Shown one piece after another: positions 8,327 through 17,222 of a stretch of DNA of 43,084 bases (position 1 is the stretch's first letter; each line of letters opens with the position of its first letter). The position numbers and the translations under genes were made by a program. Origin of the DNA: DATGUN01 sp035301285 (GTDB lineage Bacteria; Bacillota; Bacilli; Bacillales; Amphibacillaceae). The notes beneath the pieces were generated by a model. That model did no database searches and was not told the DNA's origin. It saw only the letters and a list, made by a program, of their open reading frames with translations. The DNA lies in assembly GCA_035301285.1 (NCBI GenBank), contig DATGUN010000046.1, forward strand, positions 1 through 43,084. The letters are read 5' to 3'.

Positions 8327-8353
8327 TTAATATGGGCTGATAGTCCATATTAA
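8327..8353. promoter_or_regulatory. Inverted repeat upstream of the DUF2071 gene
   Basis: TTAATATGG and CCATATTAA are perfect nine-base arms around a nine-base loop. It sits in the 420-base space between the divergent OPT and DUF2071 genes, with smaller palindromes nearby (GGATTAATCC; CCAA-TAAAG-TTGG). It could be an operator or an RNA hairpin. Otherwise I find nothing definite in this gap. Confidence 0.35.
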
Positions 8354-8466
8354 ATGTCTTTAATCCAATAAAGTTGGACTGGAAATGACTGTCATCCCTT
8401 GTTGAAATGATCGACTTTGATAATATGGATATAATAATGATACATTTTCAAGAAGGGGTTATGGTG

Positions 8467-9156
8467 ATGATTGCACAACGGAAATGGCCATGGGTGGCAC
8501 AGCAAAACTGGCAGGATGTTTTATTCGTACACACGCCTGTTCCATCAGAAACGTTGCGACAATATGTTCCTTATCCATTTGAAATCGACACGTATCATGG
8601 TGATGCCTGGGTGACGGTTGTACTTTTTGAGGCGACACATAGCCGTCTCCGCACGATGCCTGAAAGGATAGCCTATCCGTCCTTCTATCAAATGAATCTA
8701 CGGACGTATGTGCAATATGGGAACGAACGTGGTGTTTACTTCTTTTCCATCAATGTCAGTGACCGAATGGTCCAAATCGGTGGTCGCTTAGCTTCACTTC
8801 CTTTTTCAAAAGCCTGTATGCACATAAAAAAAGAAGGTGATACATATCGTTTTTCTGCAGATCATTTATTTGGTCGTCCGTATATCACCTTTGATGTGAT
8901 GTATGCGCCGCAATCTGCTGTTTTTACCCCTGAAGCAGGTTCGCTGTCTCATTTTTTGACAGAGCGCTATTGTATTTGGATACATCGCCATCAAAAAGTG
9001 TTAAAAGCCCCGATATATCATACTCACTGGGATTTACAGGACGCTCAGATGTTGAATCACGCGCGTGCTCATTTGCCGTTCCCGATGACACATGAAACAA
9101 TTGCACATTATGCTCGGTTCAAACAAGCTTATATACATCCATTTGAAATATATTAA
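8467..9156 (+). CDS. DUF2071 family protein (YqjF type)
   Basis: A soluble protein of 229 residues from the preferred start. It resembles the DUF2071 family represented by Bacillus YqjF: an N-terminal WPWVAQQNWQDVLFVHTPVP, then LRQYVPYPFEIDTYHGDAWV and RTYVQYGNERGVYFFSINVS. The biochemical function of the family is unknown. AGAAGGGG ends eight bases before the ATG at 8467; the earlier in-frame ATG at 8461 is too close to this site, and one at 8407 has none. Confidence 0.85.
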   Translation: MIAQRKWPWVAQQNWQDVLFVHTPVPSETLRQYVPYPFEIDTYHGDAWVTVVLFEATHSRLRTMPERIAYPSFYQMNLRTYVQYGNERGVYFFSINVSDRMVQIGGRLASLPFSKACMHIKKEGDTYRFSADHLFGRPYITFDVMYAPQSAVFTPEAGSLSHFLTERYCIWIHRHQKVLKAPIYHTHWDLQDAQMLNHARAHLPFPMTHETIAHYARFKQAYIHPFEIY

Positions 9157-9368
9157 TGAAACGAATGTGCCTTTTTAAAAAGGCGTCGGTATCCGGTTTT
9201 TTTGTTTCACAGAATGAAATACACTGCTTTTGAGATGTAAAGAAATGCTTGAGATGAGTTTTTCAATGTGACATTATGTTAAAATAACAAGGCAACCTGC
9301 ATTTCCATTAATGGATCATCATATAACTGATTCACTTTTTCATTATGCAACAATGAGGAGGAGTACCA

Positions 9369-12119
9369 ATGGTAGAAGCAACAGACCATAACGCATTATT
9401 GCGGAATGATGTCAAAATGCTTGGGAATATATTAGGTGACATTCTACAGCTGCATGGCGGAAAAGAATTATTCGATAAAGTCGAAAACATCCGCATCATG
9501 ACAAAGCGAATCCGGACAGATTCCGATGAAGAAACGTACCATATATTGAAAAAGGAAATAAGTCAATTGGAACCACCGATGCGGCAACAGGTTATCCGCG
9601 CGTTTTCCATCTACTTTCATCTCATCAATATTGCTGAACAAAATCACCGCATCAGACGCAGACGGCAATATCTACTTGAAGAAGATAAGCACCAATCGTT
9701 TTCCCTGGAAGAGGCGGTGTTGAAAGCGAAGGATTATAACCTTTCCAATACAGAAATCCAGGACGTGCTGGAAGATTTATCGGTTGAACTGATTATGACG
9801 GCACACCCGACGGAAGCGACAAAACGGACGGTGCTGGAAATACAGAAACGGATATCCGGAAACTTGCGTAAATTGGATAATCCGCTGGCTACCGAACATG
9901 AAAAAGCGATGATAAGAGAAAGTCTGTTTAATGAGGTCACAGCCTTATGGCACACCGATGAACTTCGGAAACGTAAGCCGGAAGTGCTGGATGAAGTGAA
10001 AAACGGTCTATATTATTTTGATCAGACATTATTCGATACATTACCGAATATATTCCATGACATGGAAGTGCAACTACGGGAACATATTTCCGAAGAAGAT
10101 TGGCATGTACCCAACTTCATCAGCTTCGGGTCGTGGATTGGCGGTGACCGTGATGGCAATCCAAACGTTACATCGGATATAACGTGGGAAACACTTGAAA
10201 TGCAACGGAAATTAATATTGAAAAAATATGACCAAGCCATTGTTGAATTGATGCGGCGGTTCAGTCAATCAAGTGAGCGTATATCCATTAACCCTGAATT
10301 TATCCGACAAATGGAAATTGAAGAGAAGACATACATGGAAGAAGATGAGAAGTGGCCTGTCGAGTCCGAGGTATACCGGCGCAAGTTTGCCGTCATATTG
10401 AAACGGCTCAGGGAAACCGGAAAATCAGCAAATGGCTATCCGGACGCCCAAACATTGGCTGCAGACTTGAAAGAGATCAAAAAAAATGCCGAGTCCCATC
10501 TGCCAACATCAAAAAATATGAAGACGATCCGCAAAGTCATCCGGCAAGTTGAAATGTTCGGATTCCATTTGGCGACATTGGACATCCGGAACCACAGCGG
10601 CGAACATGAAGCGGCGATTGATGAAATATTGCGAGCCGTCCATGTGGCTGATCATTACACTGAGCTTTCTGAAGATGAGAAGCAAAAGATATTAAGTGAT
10701 GTATTGGCGGATCCACGCCCACTTGTCGTTTTTGATGGCAGCTATTCGGATGCGACACAAAAAATACTTGATGTATTCCGAATGATCAAAAGGGCGCATA
10801 AAGAGTTTGGCAAACGTGCAATCGAAGTTTATCTGATCAGTATGGCGGAATCGCCGAGTGACCTGTTGGAGGTACTTGTGCTAGCCAAAGAAAGTGGCAT
10901 CTATCGTCTTTACCCAGATGGACACGTGGAAAGTGACCTTGATGTCGCACCACTTCTAGAAACAATCGATGATTTGATTGCCGGTCCGGAAATTATGCAG
11001 AAATTATTTGATACGGATGTCTATCGAGAACAGTTAAAAGCGCGTGGACAAGAACAGGAAATCATGCTCGGCTATTCTGATGGCAGTAAAGACGGCGGGA
11101 CATTGAGCGCCAATTGGAATTTGTTTAAAGCCCAGTTGGAAATCCATAATACCGCACGGGCATATGATGTTCGTTTGAAGTTTTTCCATGGACGCGGTGG
11201 GTCACTCGGCCGTGGAGGCGGTTCATTGAATGCGAGCATTCTTTCACAACCGATTGAAACATTGGGGGATGGCATCAAAATTACAGAGCAAGGGGAAGTG
11301 CTTTCGTCCAGATACTTATTGGAAGATATCGCCTACCGTAATCTGGAGCAAGCAGCTTCGGCTTTATTCAGTGCATGTGCCAATGTTTCCGGTGCGCCTG
11401 ATGAAGCTGAGTTGCGTAAACCAGAGTGGGAAGCAGCCATGGAGGAAATGTCTAAGGAATCTTTGGTTAAATATCAATCACTCGTATTCGGAAACCCTGA
11501 TTTCCTGACGTATTTCAATCAAGCGACACCATTGAATGAATTGGGCGATCTGAATATCGGTTCCCGCCCGATGAGCCGTAAAAACAGTCATAAATTCGAG
11601 GACTTGCGTGCCATTCCTTGGGTGTTTGCCTGGACACAGTCAAGACATCTCATCCCAGCGTGGTATGCGGCTGGAACAGGATTTGAATCATTCATCAATG
11701 CCGGTGGGGATAATCTGGAAACATTACAGATGATGTATAAAGAATGGCCGTTCTTCCATTCGACCATCAATAACTTGCAAATGGCCTTGATGAAAGCCGA
11801 TATGAAAACAGCCAGGGAATATCTGAAACTTGTTGAGGATCCTGAACTTGCTAAGCGGATATATGATGATGTCGTCGATGAATATGAACGGACGAAAAGG
11901 ACTTTATTGCAAATAACCGGGAATGAAGAATTACTCGATCATATGCCGAAAATAAAGGAATCCGTTCATCTGCGCAATCCTTACGTTGATCCCCTTAACT
12001 TTTTGCAAGTTGATTTGATTCAAAAATTGCGGGAAAGCGACAATCCGCCAAGTGATCTGGTAACTGAAGTCCTGCTTACAATCAATGGTGTTGCAGCGGG
12101 TCTAGTGAATACCGGTTGA
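9369..12119 (+). CDS. ppc: Phosphoenolpyruvate carboxylase
   Basis: A 916-residue enzyme of usual length that adds bicarbonate to phosphoenolpyruvate to form oxaloacetate and refill the TCA cycle. The catalytic histidine lies in LIMTAHPTEATKR (His 146). The glycine-rich active-site loop FHGRGGSLGRGGG and the motif GYSDGSKDGG are intact, and the protein ends in the invariant-type ...NTG terminus. AGGAGGAG lies eight bases before the ATG. It is a single gene with a terminator about 120 bases downstream. PEP carboxylase is not universal in Bacillaceae, many of which rely on pyruvate carboxylase. Confidence 0.97.
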   Translation: MVEATDHNALLRNDVKMLGNILGDILQLHGGKELFDKVENIRIMTKRIRTDSDEETYHILKKEISQLEPPMRQQVIRAFSIYFHLINIAEQNHRIRRRRQYLLEEDKHQSFSLEEAVLKAKDYNLSNTEIQDVLEDLSVELIMTAHPTEATKRTVLEIQKRISGNLRKLDNPLATEHEKAMIRESLFNEVTALWHTDELRKRKPEVLDEVKNGLYYFDQTLFDTLPNIFHDMEVQLREHISEEDWHVPNFISFGSWIGGDRDGNPNVTSDITWETLEMQRKLILKKYDQAIVELMRRFSQSSERISINPEFIRQMEIEEKTYMEEDEKWPVESEVYRRKFAVILKRLRETGKSANGYPDAQTLAADLKEIKKNAESHLPTSKNMKTIRKVIRQVEMFGFHLATLDIRNHSGEHEAAIDEILRAVHVADHYTELSEDEKQKILSDVLADPRPLVVFDGSYSDATQKILDVFRMIKRAHKEFGKRAIEVYLISMAESPSDLLEVLVLAKESGIYRLYPDGHVESDLDVAPLLETIDDLIAGPEIMQKLFDTDVYREQLKARGQEQEIMLGYSDGSKDGGTLSANWNLFKAQLEIHNTARAYDVRLKFFHGRGGSLGRGGGSLNASILSQPIETLGDGIKITEQGEVLSSRYLLEDIAYRNLEQAASALFSACANVSGAPDEAELRKPEWEAAMEEMSKESLVKYQSLVFGNPDFLTYFNQATPLNELGDLNIGSRPMSRKNSHKFEDLRAIPWVFAWTQSRHLIPAWYAAGTGFESFINAGGDNLETLQMMYKEWPFFHSTINNLQMALMKADMKTAREYLKLVEDPELAKRIYDDVVDEYERTKRTLLQITGNEELLDHMPKIKESVHLRNPYVDPLNFLQVDLIQKLRESDNPPSDLVTEVLLTINGVAAGLVNTG

Positions 12120-12238
12120 TACAGGGCTGACTTTGACTGGATGCTTTTCGGCGGCTGGCCGCGGATATGACGCAGAAAAGCACTCGATCTGTCGGATGGG
12201 TCCGATCGCATTTTGAACCTAAATAAAAGAATCAGTCT

Positions 12239-12289
12239 GGTATCCCCCATGCGTTGGAGTAAATAAGTGACGTAGGGGGGTATTTTTTT
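12239..12289 (+). terminator. Terminator after ppc
   Basis: GTATCCCCC pairs with GGGGGGTAT (two G-T pairs) around a 26-base loop, followed by seven T residues. Confidence 0.7.
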
Positions 12290-12300
12290 GCAGTGATGTT

Positions 12301-12660
12301 CTTGATTGAAAAAGGGCGTTGTTCTGGGTGCGGAATTGCATCAAGGACGGGTCTTGATTGAAAAAAGGACGTTGTTCTGGGTGCGGAATTGCATCAAGGA
12401 AGGGTCTTGATTGAAAAAAGGCGTTGCTCGGGGTACGGAATTGCATCAAGGACGGTTCTTGATTGAAAAATAGGTGCTCCGCAGGGTTGAAATTGCATCA
12501 AGGGTGGTTCTTGATTGAAAAACGAGGGTGCTCGAGGGCTGAAATTGCATCAAGAACGCTCCTTGATTGAAAAATGACCATGCAAGAGGCACAAAATTGC
12601 ATCAAGGCAGATCCTTGATTGAAAAATAAATGCCATCACTGTTCAAAATTCAATTAAGGA
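12301..12660. repeat. Seven-copy tandem repeat, 52-53 bp unit
   Basis: Units begin at 12301, 12353, 12406, 12458, 12510, 12562 and 12614. Each starts CTTGATTGAAAAA and ends near AATTGCATCAAG; the middle 18 or so bases vary. ATCAAG and the next CTTGAT form a short hairpin around a GACGGTT-like loop at each unit junction. The first three units are nearly identical, and the last is degenerate (AATTCAATTAAG). Stops occur in every frame, so it is not coding. Confidence 0.9.
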
Positions 12661-12942
12661 TCGCCTTCGGTGCAAAAATGTTCGTCAGCGAGTGAACGGA
12701 GGTATGACGTATGCATTGAATGCCAAAGAATCAAACCGAACATGTTCCAAGTGAATGGTTACACCGTTGAAGGCGACTCTAATCCGAGTTGAGTGGTTTT
12801 TTCCAGTGAAGGAATAATGGGTCACGGTCCATGTCCGGTTTGATGGCACGTCAAAAGTAGACTTTGGTTTCAATTTTTGAATCGTATTTCACATTCTTAT
12901 GAAGAAAACCAGTCATTCTCCGGAACGAGAATGTACACAAAA
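12661..12942. other. Intergenic stretch between the repeat array and usp
   Basis: No convincing gene. A minus-strand frame at 12685-12873 (62 residues, TTG start, no ribosome binding site) has beta-strand-like composition and could be a gene remnant. ACTC-TAATCC-GAGT followed by a T tract (about 12777-12805) may be a weak hairpin. Confidence 0.35.
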
Positions 12943-13458
12943 CTACTTTACGACGAATACGTGACAGTTTGCCTCATTGGTCACTTTTTGGCTGACGCTT
13001 CCTTGGACAAGTTTTTTGAAACCACTGATGCCACGATTTCCGATGATAATCAAATCCATCTCGTGGTTCTCTGCATAGTTGCTTATTTCCGTTACGGGTT
13101 TTCCGGTTAACTTTTCATAGGATACATCCAAGTTGGTCGCTTCCAGTTTTTCTTTTGCCTGATTGATGACATGGACAGGTATTTCGTCTTCCACAATGAC
13201 ACTATTTTCTTCCTCGGGGATGGGTGGTATATTCGTCGTGACGGAACCCGGCGCCAAGTACCCTTGAGATTTGAACAGATAGGAATCTCCTTTTGGTGTC
13301 GTTCCAAGGCTGACAGTATGCTCCAATGGCTCATCATGTACATAGATGACGGTTAAGCTGGCATCATAATGTTCAGCCATACTTTGGGCTACCTCCAATG
13401 CTTTCATTCCATCCTTTGAACCATCAAAAGCAAGTAACATCTTTTTGAATTGTGTCAT
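12943..13458 (-). CDS. Universal stress protein, UspA family
   Basis: A 171-residue protein with the Usp fold. It begins KKMLLAFDGSKDGMKALEVA and ends with the ATP-binding pattern G-x2-G-x9-G-S at residues 140-154 (IGNRGISGFKKLVQGSVS), so it is probably of the ATP-binding type. An insert of about 35 residues (50-90), rich in Pro and Glu, makes it longer than the usual 140-150. AGGAG lies about ten bases before the ATG. A sigma-B-like promoter sits about 50 bases upstream, fitting a general stress gene. Confidence 0.92.
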   Translation of the reverse strand: MTQFKKMLLAFDGSKDGMKALEVAQSMAEHYDASLTVIYVHDEPLEHTVSLGTTPKGDSYLFKSQGYLAPGSVTTNIPPIPEEENSVIVEDEIPVHVINQAKEKLEATNLDVSYEKLTGKPVTEISNYAENHEMDLIIIGNRGISGFKKLVQGSVSQKVTNEANCHVFVVK

Positions 13459-13513
13459 TTACAAACCACTCCTATAGCCTGAGAAGGCCTTTTTTTGGAA
13501 GTCATATGGGTAT

Positions 13514-13538
13514 ATAACCTGTTAGAAATATTTTAAAC
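13514..13538 (-). promoter_or_regulatory. Sigma-B-type promoter of the universal stress gene
   Basis: On the minus strand, GTTTAA (13538-13533) and GGTTAT (13519-13514) are separated by 13 bases. The sigma-B consensus is GTTTAA, 12-14 bases, GGGTAT, so 11 of 12 positions match. The start point would be near 13506, about 48 bases before the gene. Confidence 0.65.
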
Positions 13539-13539
13539 A

Positions 13540-13733
13540 TTCAGGACGGGGCAATTTGTGTACAATAAACATCAATGTTCAGGACGCCACAATAATTTGT
13601 GTAGAATAAACATCCACATCCAGATCGCCGCAGTTTACAAATAATAAACATCATGTTCAGAACGCCGCAACAATTTGTGTGCAATAAATATCCATACTCA
13701 GTGCGCCACAATTTGCAAAAATAAACACGGGGC
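13540..13733. repeat. Five-copy tandem repeat, 37-41 bp unit
   Basis: Imperfect units start at about 13540, 13578, 13619, 13656 and 13697. A typical unit reads TTCAGGACGCC, then ACAATAATTTGTGTA, then GAATAAACATCCAC. Copies differ by substitutions and small indels. The array begins directly behind the sigma-B-like promoter of the stress gene and ends about 35 bases before the mqo promoter. It has no coding potential. Confidence 0.85.
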
Positions 13734-13766
13734 AATGTAAAATCAACTAAAATCAATCAATATAAA

Positions 13767-13809
13767 TTGTAGGGGTTATGTTTGTACTTTATAAAATAAC
13801 CGGGTTATT
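13767..13809 (+). promoter_or_regulatory. mqo promoter with palindromic operator candidate at the start point
   Basis: TTGTAG (13767-13772) and TATAAA (13790-13795) are separated by 17 bases. The predicted start near 13802 is the centre of the perfect palindrome AATAACC-G-GGTTATT (13795-13809). A protein bound there would block initiation. A second possible -10 box, TACAAT, follows around 13839. Confidence 0.5.
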
Positions 13810-13959
13810 AAAAGTTTCGATTTTATCCATTTTAATGATACAATACTATTAGGAATTCATGAATGGAATGATGCTTGGTGAGGTTGCACCTGTATTTGTT
13901 AATGTGTGAGCATAGGGAAGCATCCTTTCCGCATTAATAAGTGTATAAGGATGGGAATT

Positions 13960-15465
13960 ATGAGCAAAAGTCAGTCACAAAAAAACATTATTTTGGTCGG
14001 TGCCGGCATTATGAGTGCCACGTTGGCAACGATATTAAAAGAAGTGGAACCGGATATAAACATTACGATTTATGAAAAATTGGCTAAGCCGGGTGAAGAA
14101 AGTTCAAATGAATGGAATAACGCCGGGACAGGTCATTCTGCATTGTGTGAGCTTAACTACACGACCGAAAATCGGGATGGCTCCATCGATATTTCAAAAG
14201 CGATTACGATCAATGAGCAATTCCAGATTTCAAAGCAGTTTTGGTCGTATCTGATCAATGAGGATAAGCTTAGCAAACCGAGCGATTTCATCAATCCTTT
14301 GCCACATATCAGCTGGGTTCGTGGAGAAGCGAATGTCGAGTTCTTGAAGAAGCGCTTCAAGGCCTTGATTGAAAATCCTTTGTTCCAAGGGATGGAGTAT
14401 GCAGATGATCCTGAAAAGCTTGAAGAGTGGATGCCACTGATCATGAAAAATCGCGTCAAAGGTGAAGCGATGGCAGCAACGAAAATCGACAGTGGTACCG
14501 ATGTGAATTTTGGTGCATTGACGCGTAAATTATTGGAAAACCTGCAAGAACAAGGGGTCCAAGTCAAATACAATCATACCGTTAAAGATTTTGAGCGGAT
14601 GGAAGATGGCACATGGGAAGTGAAACTACGCAACTATGATCATGATACACTAGAATATCAAGTGGCCGATTTCCTCTTTATCGGAGCAGGGGGCGGGGCA
14701 CTTCCGCTTCTGCAGAAAACTCGTATTCCCGAGAGCAAACATATCGGTGGATTCCCTGTGAGTGGTCTCTTCCTTGTCTGCAATAACCCTGATGTGGTTG
14801 AAAAGCATCATGCCAAGGTATATGGTAAGGCAGCTGTGGGTGCACCGCCAATGTCCGTCCCACACTTGGACTCTCGTTATATCGACGGGAAAAAGACATT
14901 GCTATTCGGTCCTTTTGCCGGATTTTCACCTAAGTTTCTAAAAACCGGTTCGAATCTGGATTTGATCAATTCGGTCAAATTGAATAATGTGCTGACAATG
15001 GTTACTGCCGGGGCAAAAAATATTCCGCTCACCAAATATCTGATCGGTCAGCTCATGTTGTCTAAAGAACAGCGCATGGATGAGCTCCGCAACTTTATTC
15101 CGGATGCGAAAACGGAAGAATGGGATACCATAACAGCAGGTCAGCGTGTACAAGTGATTGAAGATAATGAAAAAGGAAGAGGCACCCTTCAATTTGGAAC
15201 GGAACTGATTACGGATTCAGATGGGACGGTCGCCGCACTTCTTGGGGCTTCACCTGGTGCTTCGACTGCCGTACACGTTGTGTTGAATGTGTTTGAAAAA
15301 TGTTTCGGTGACTATTTGGATGGATGGGAATCGAAATTACAGGAAATGATTCCATCTTATAAGCAATCGTTAACGGAAAACCCGGAATTGATTGATGAGG
15401 TCTTGAATACGACAACTGAAACATTAGGTCTTGTCAGGACAGCTCCGAAACAAGCAGCTAAATAG
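13960..15465 (+). CDS. mqo: Malate:quinone oxidoreductase
   Basis: A 501-residue FAD enzyme of usual length that oxidises malate to oxaloacetate and passes electrons to the membrane quinone pool. The N-terminal dinucleotide site reads IILVGAGIMSATLATIL. NEWNNAGTGHSALCELNYT near residue 45 and LLGASPGASTAVHVVLNVFEKCF near residue 440 are typical of Mqo. The ATG at 13960 has AAGGA eight bases upstream; an upstream in-frame ATG at 13906 has none. Mqo and the b(o/a)3 oxidase encoded opposite it could work in the same respiratory chain. Confidence 0.96.
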   Translation: MSKSQSQKNIILVGAGIMSATLATILKEVEPDINITIYEKLAKPGEESSNEWNNAGTGHSALCELNYTTENRDGSIDISKAITINEQFQISKQFWSYLINEDKLSKPSDFINPLPHISWVRGEANVEFLKKRFKALIENPLFQGMEYADDPEKLEEWMPLIMKNRVKGEAMAATKIDSGTDVNFGALTRKLLENLQEQGVQVKYNHTVKDFERMEDGTWEVKLRNYDHDTLEYQVADFLFIGAGGGALPLLQKTRIPESKHIGGFPVSGLFLVCNNPDVVEKHHAKVYGKAAVGAPPMSVPHLDSRYIDGKKTLLFGPFAGFSPKFLKTGSNLDLINSVKLNNVLTMVTAGAKNIPLTKYLIGQLMLSKEQRMDELRNFIPDAKTEEWDTITAGQRVQVIEDNEKGRGTLQFGTELITDSDGTVAALLGASPGASTAVHVVLNVFEKCFGDYLDGWESKLQEMIPSYKQSLTENPELIDEVLNTTTETLGLVRTAPKQAAK

Positions 15466-15474
15466 ACGGCATGG

Positions 15475-15514
15475 AAAAACGGTTAGCCCGATAGTGTGGC
15501 CTAACCGTTTTTTA
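15475..15514. terminator. Bidirectional terminator between mqo and the oxidase operon
   Basis: AAAACGGTTAG pairs with CTAACCGTTTTTT, with inner CC/GG pairs, between two convergent transcription units. Confidence 0.9.
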
Positions 15515-15530
15515 CGTTCAAGACTGCCAA

Positions 15531-17222
15531 TCAATTATTTCCGACTAAAAATGGAAATGGCGGTGATCCGGGTGGTGCATTTTGAATGATATCGATAAAC
15601 GGTATCGTATAGGCAAACAGGATCAAAGCGATGGTGATGCCGATCCATAGTTTCCAGTTTTCCAAGAACTTCGGTGTCGGTTCGGCGTCCGGTTCTTCTT
15701 CGGCGATTGGATATTCCTCGTCACCTTTTGGAGCGAAGAAGGCCATTTTGATGAAAATATAGACCATCAAGATAATACCGATGAATAAAATGGTGCCACC
15801 CACCGCTTGTGCCAACTGATAGTAGCCCCACTCATGTGCCTGGGCAGTGCCACCGTAGTTGGAAAATGATGAGCGTCTTGGTCCACCCAAAAGCCCTTGG
15901 ATGTGCATGGAAATGGACATGATTCCCATCCCGACTGTCCAGATGATTGTTTGAATGATTCCCAGCCTGTTCAATTGTTTCGTCAATCGTCTGCCGGTAA
16001 GGTGTGGCACGAGCCAATAGCTGATTCCAAAGAATGTCAAGATAACGGTTGTTGCCACGGTTAAATGGAAATGTCCTGTTACCCAGATCGTATTATGAAT
16101 GACAGCATTCATTTGGTGGGAAGCGTTGATGATACCGCCCGCTCCTCCAGGTATGAACGCGACCATCCCGATGAACGGCGCAAGGAAGCGCACATCTTTC
16201 CATGGCAGGTGTTTCAACCAACCGAAAAGGCCTTTGAATCCTTTCTTTCTCCCGGTAATCTCAAATGTCGCAAACAATGAGAATGCTGTCATCAATGTCG
16301 GGATGACAACCATGAAAGTCAATGAAACTTGTACAAACTTCCATGTTGCATCAATACCTGGTTCAGTCAGTTGGTGATGGAACCCAACCGGAATCGAAAA
16401 AAACAAGAAAAGGATAAATGAGAGACGTGCCAATGCATCACTGAAAATTTTTCCGCCGATTATTTTTGGAATGATGGCATACCAAGCCATGTAAGCAGCC
16501 AACAGCCAAAAATAGACGAGCGGGTGTCCGAAGTACCAGAATAATGTCCGGCTGACGAGAACGTTCATGGTGGAAGCAATCCCCAAAGACCATGGGATGA
16601 ACTGGATCAATACAGTCGCAGCAACTCCCATCGAAGCGATGACCCACATGATCATGTTGATGGTGACCATGAATGCCAATAACGGTGATTTTTCGCCTGG
16701 GTGGGCTTTCTTCCATACATACAATTGCCTGAAGTTCACAAAAGCAGCAATCCAGCTGCCGATGATGACAAGAGCGAGTCCAATGTAAAACACAGGATGA
16801 GCTTGAAGTGGCGCGTAAAATGTATATAGGACACTTCCTTTTCCAAGTAAAATAGTGGTCGCTGTCAGCAATGTTCCAATCGTCATGATCCAAAAGGATA
16901 CCCATGCGACATTCCGCTGTTTTGGCGAGATGCCGACGGTCTTATTCATCAGGGAAAACTGGAAGCCGATGATGAAGAATGTCGTCAAGACAAGTGCTAG
17001 AACAACACCATGTACCGTTAAGATCTGATAGTAATCGATTCCCCATGGCAAGGTGAATTTTCCTGATCGGACGAGCGTTTGGAGCAGTCCCATCAGTCCA
17101 CCTACGAATAAGGCTATGATGGCTACATAAATATAGGCCATGGACAATCGTTTGTCTGGTTTGGTCAATGGGTACATATCTGTCGTGCTGTTCGGTTCAT
17201 TCATTACCTTTGCAGTTTCCAT
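15531..17222 (-). CDS. cbaA: b(o/a)3-type cytochrome oxidase subunit I
   Basis: A 563-residue membrane protein with about 13 hydrophobic segments; family B heme-copper oxidase that reduces oxygen to water and pumps protons. Heme and copper ligands are visible: His 71, His 233 with cross-link Tyr 237 (FGHPLVYFW), His 282 and His 283, and His 384 and His 386 (VTGHFHLT). The lack of a GHPEVY motif and the presence of GHPLVY fit the ba3 class. Its ATG overlaps the subunit II stop by one base (TAATG), so translation is coupled. The symbol follows Thermus usage; Bacillus literature names the genes differently. Confidence 0.93.
   Translation of the reverse strand: METAKVMNEPNSTTDMYPLTKPDKRLSMAYIYVAIIALFVGGLMGLLQTLVRSGKFTLPWGIDYYQILTVHGVVLALVLTTFFIIGFQFSLMNKTVGISPKQRNVAWVSFWIMTIGTLLTATTILLGKGSVLYTFYAPLQAHPVFYIGLALVIIGSWIAAFVNFRQLYVWKKAHPGEKSPLLAFMVTINMIMWVIASMGVAATVLIQFIPWSLGIASTMNVLVSRTLFWYFGHPLVYFWLLAAYMAWYAIIPKIIGGKIFSDALARLSFILFLFFSIPVGFHHQLTEPGIDATWKFVQVSLTFMVVIPTLMTAFSLFATFEITGRKKGFKGLFGWLKHLPWKDVRFLAPFIGMVAFIPGGAGGIINASHQMNAVIHNTIWVTGHFHLTVATTVILTFFGISYWLVPHLTGRRLTKQLNRLGIIQTIIWTVGMGIMSISMHIQGLLGGPRRSSFSNYGGTAQAHEWGYYQLAQAVGGTILFIGIILMVYIFIKMAFFAPKGDEEYPIAEEEPDAEPTPKFLENWKLWIGITIALILFAYTIPFIDIIQNAPPGSPPFPFLVGNN

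Noticed and set aside
12301..12660. CRISPR array
   Set aside because: The pattern of a 34-base conserved part with an 18-base variable part looks similar, but the variable parts of the first three units are nearly identical, they are shorter than normal spacers, and no cas gene is present.
12685..12873. A 62-residue minus-strand frame with beta-like composition
   Set aside because: Begins at TTG without a ribosome binding site and right after a stop codon; could be a gene remnant, but not supportable as a gene.
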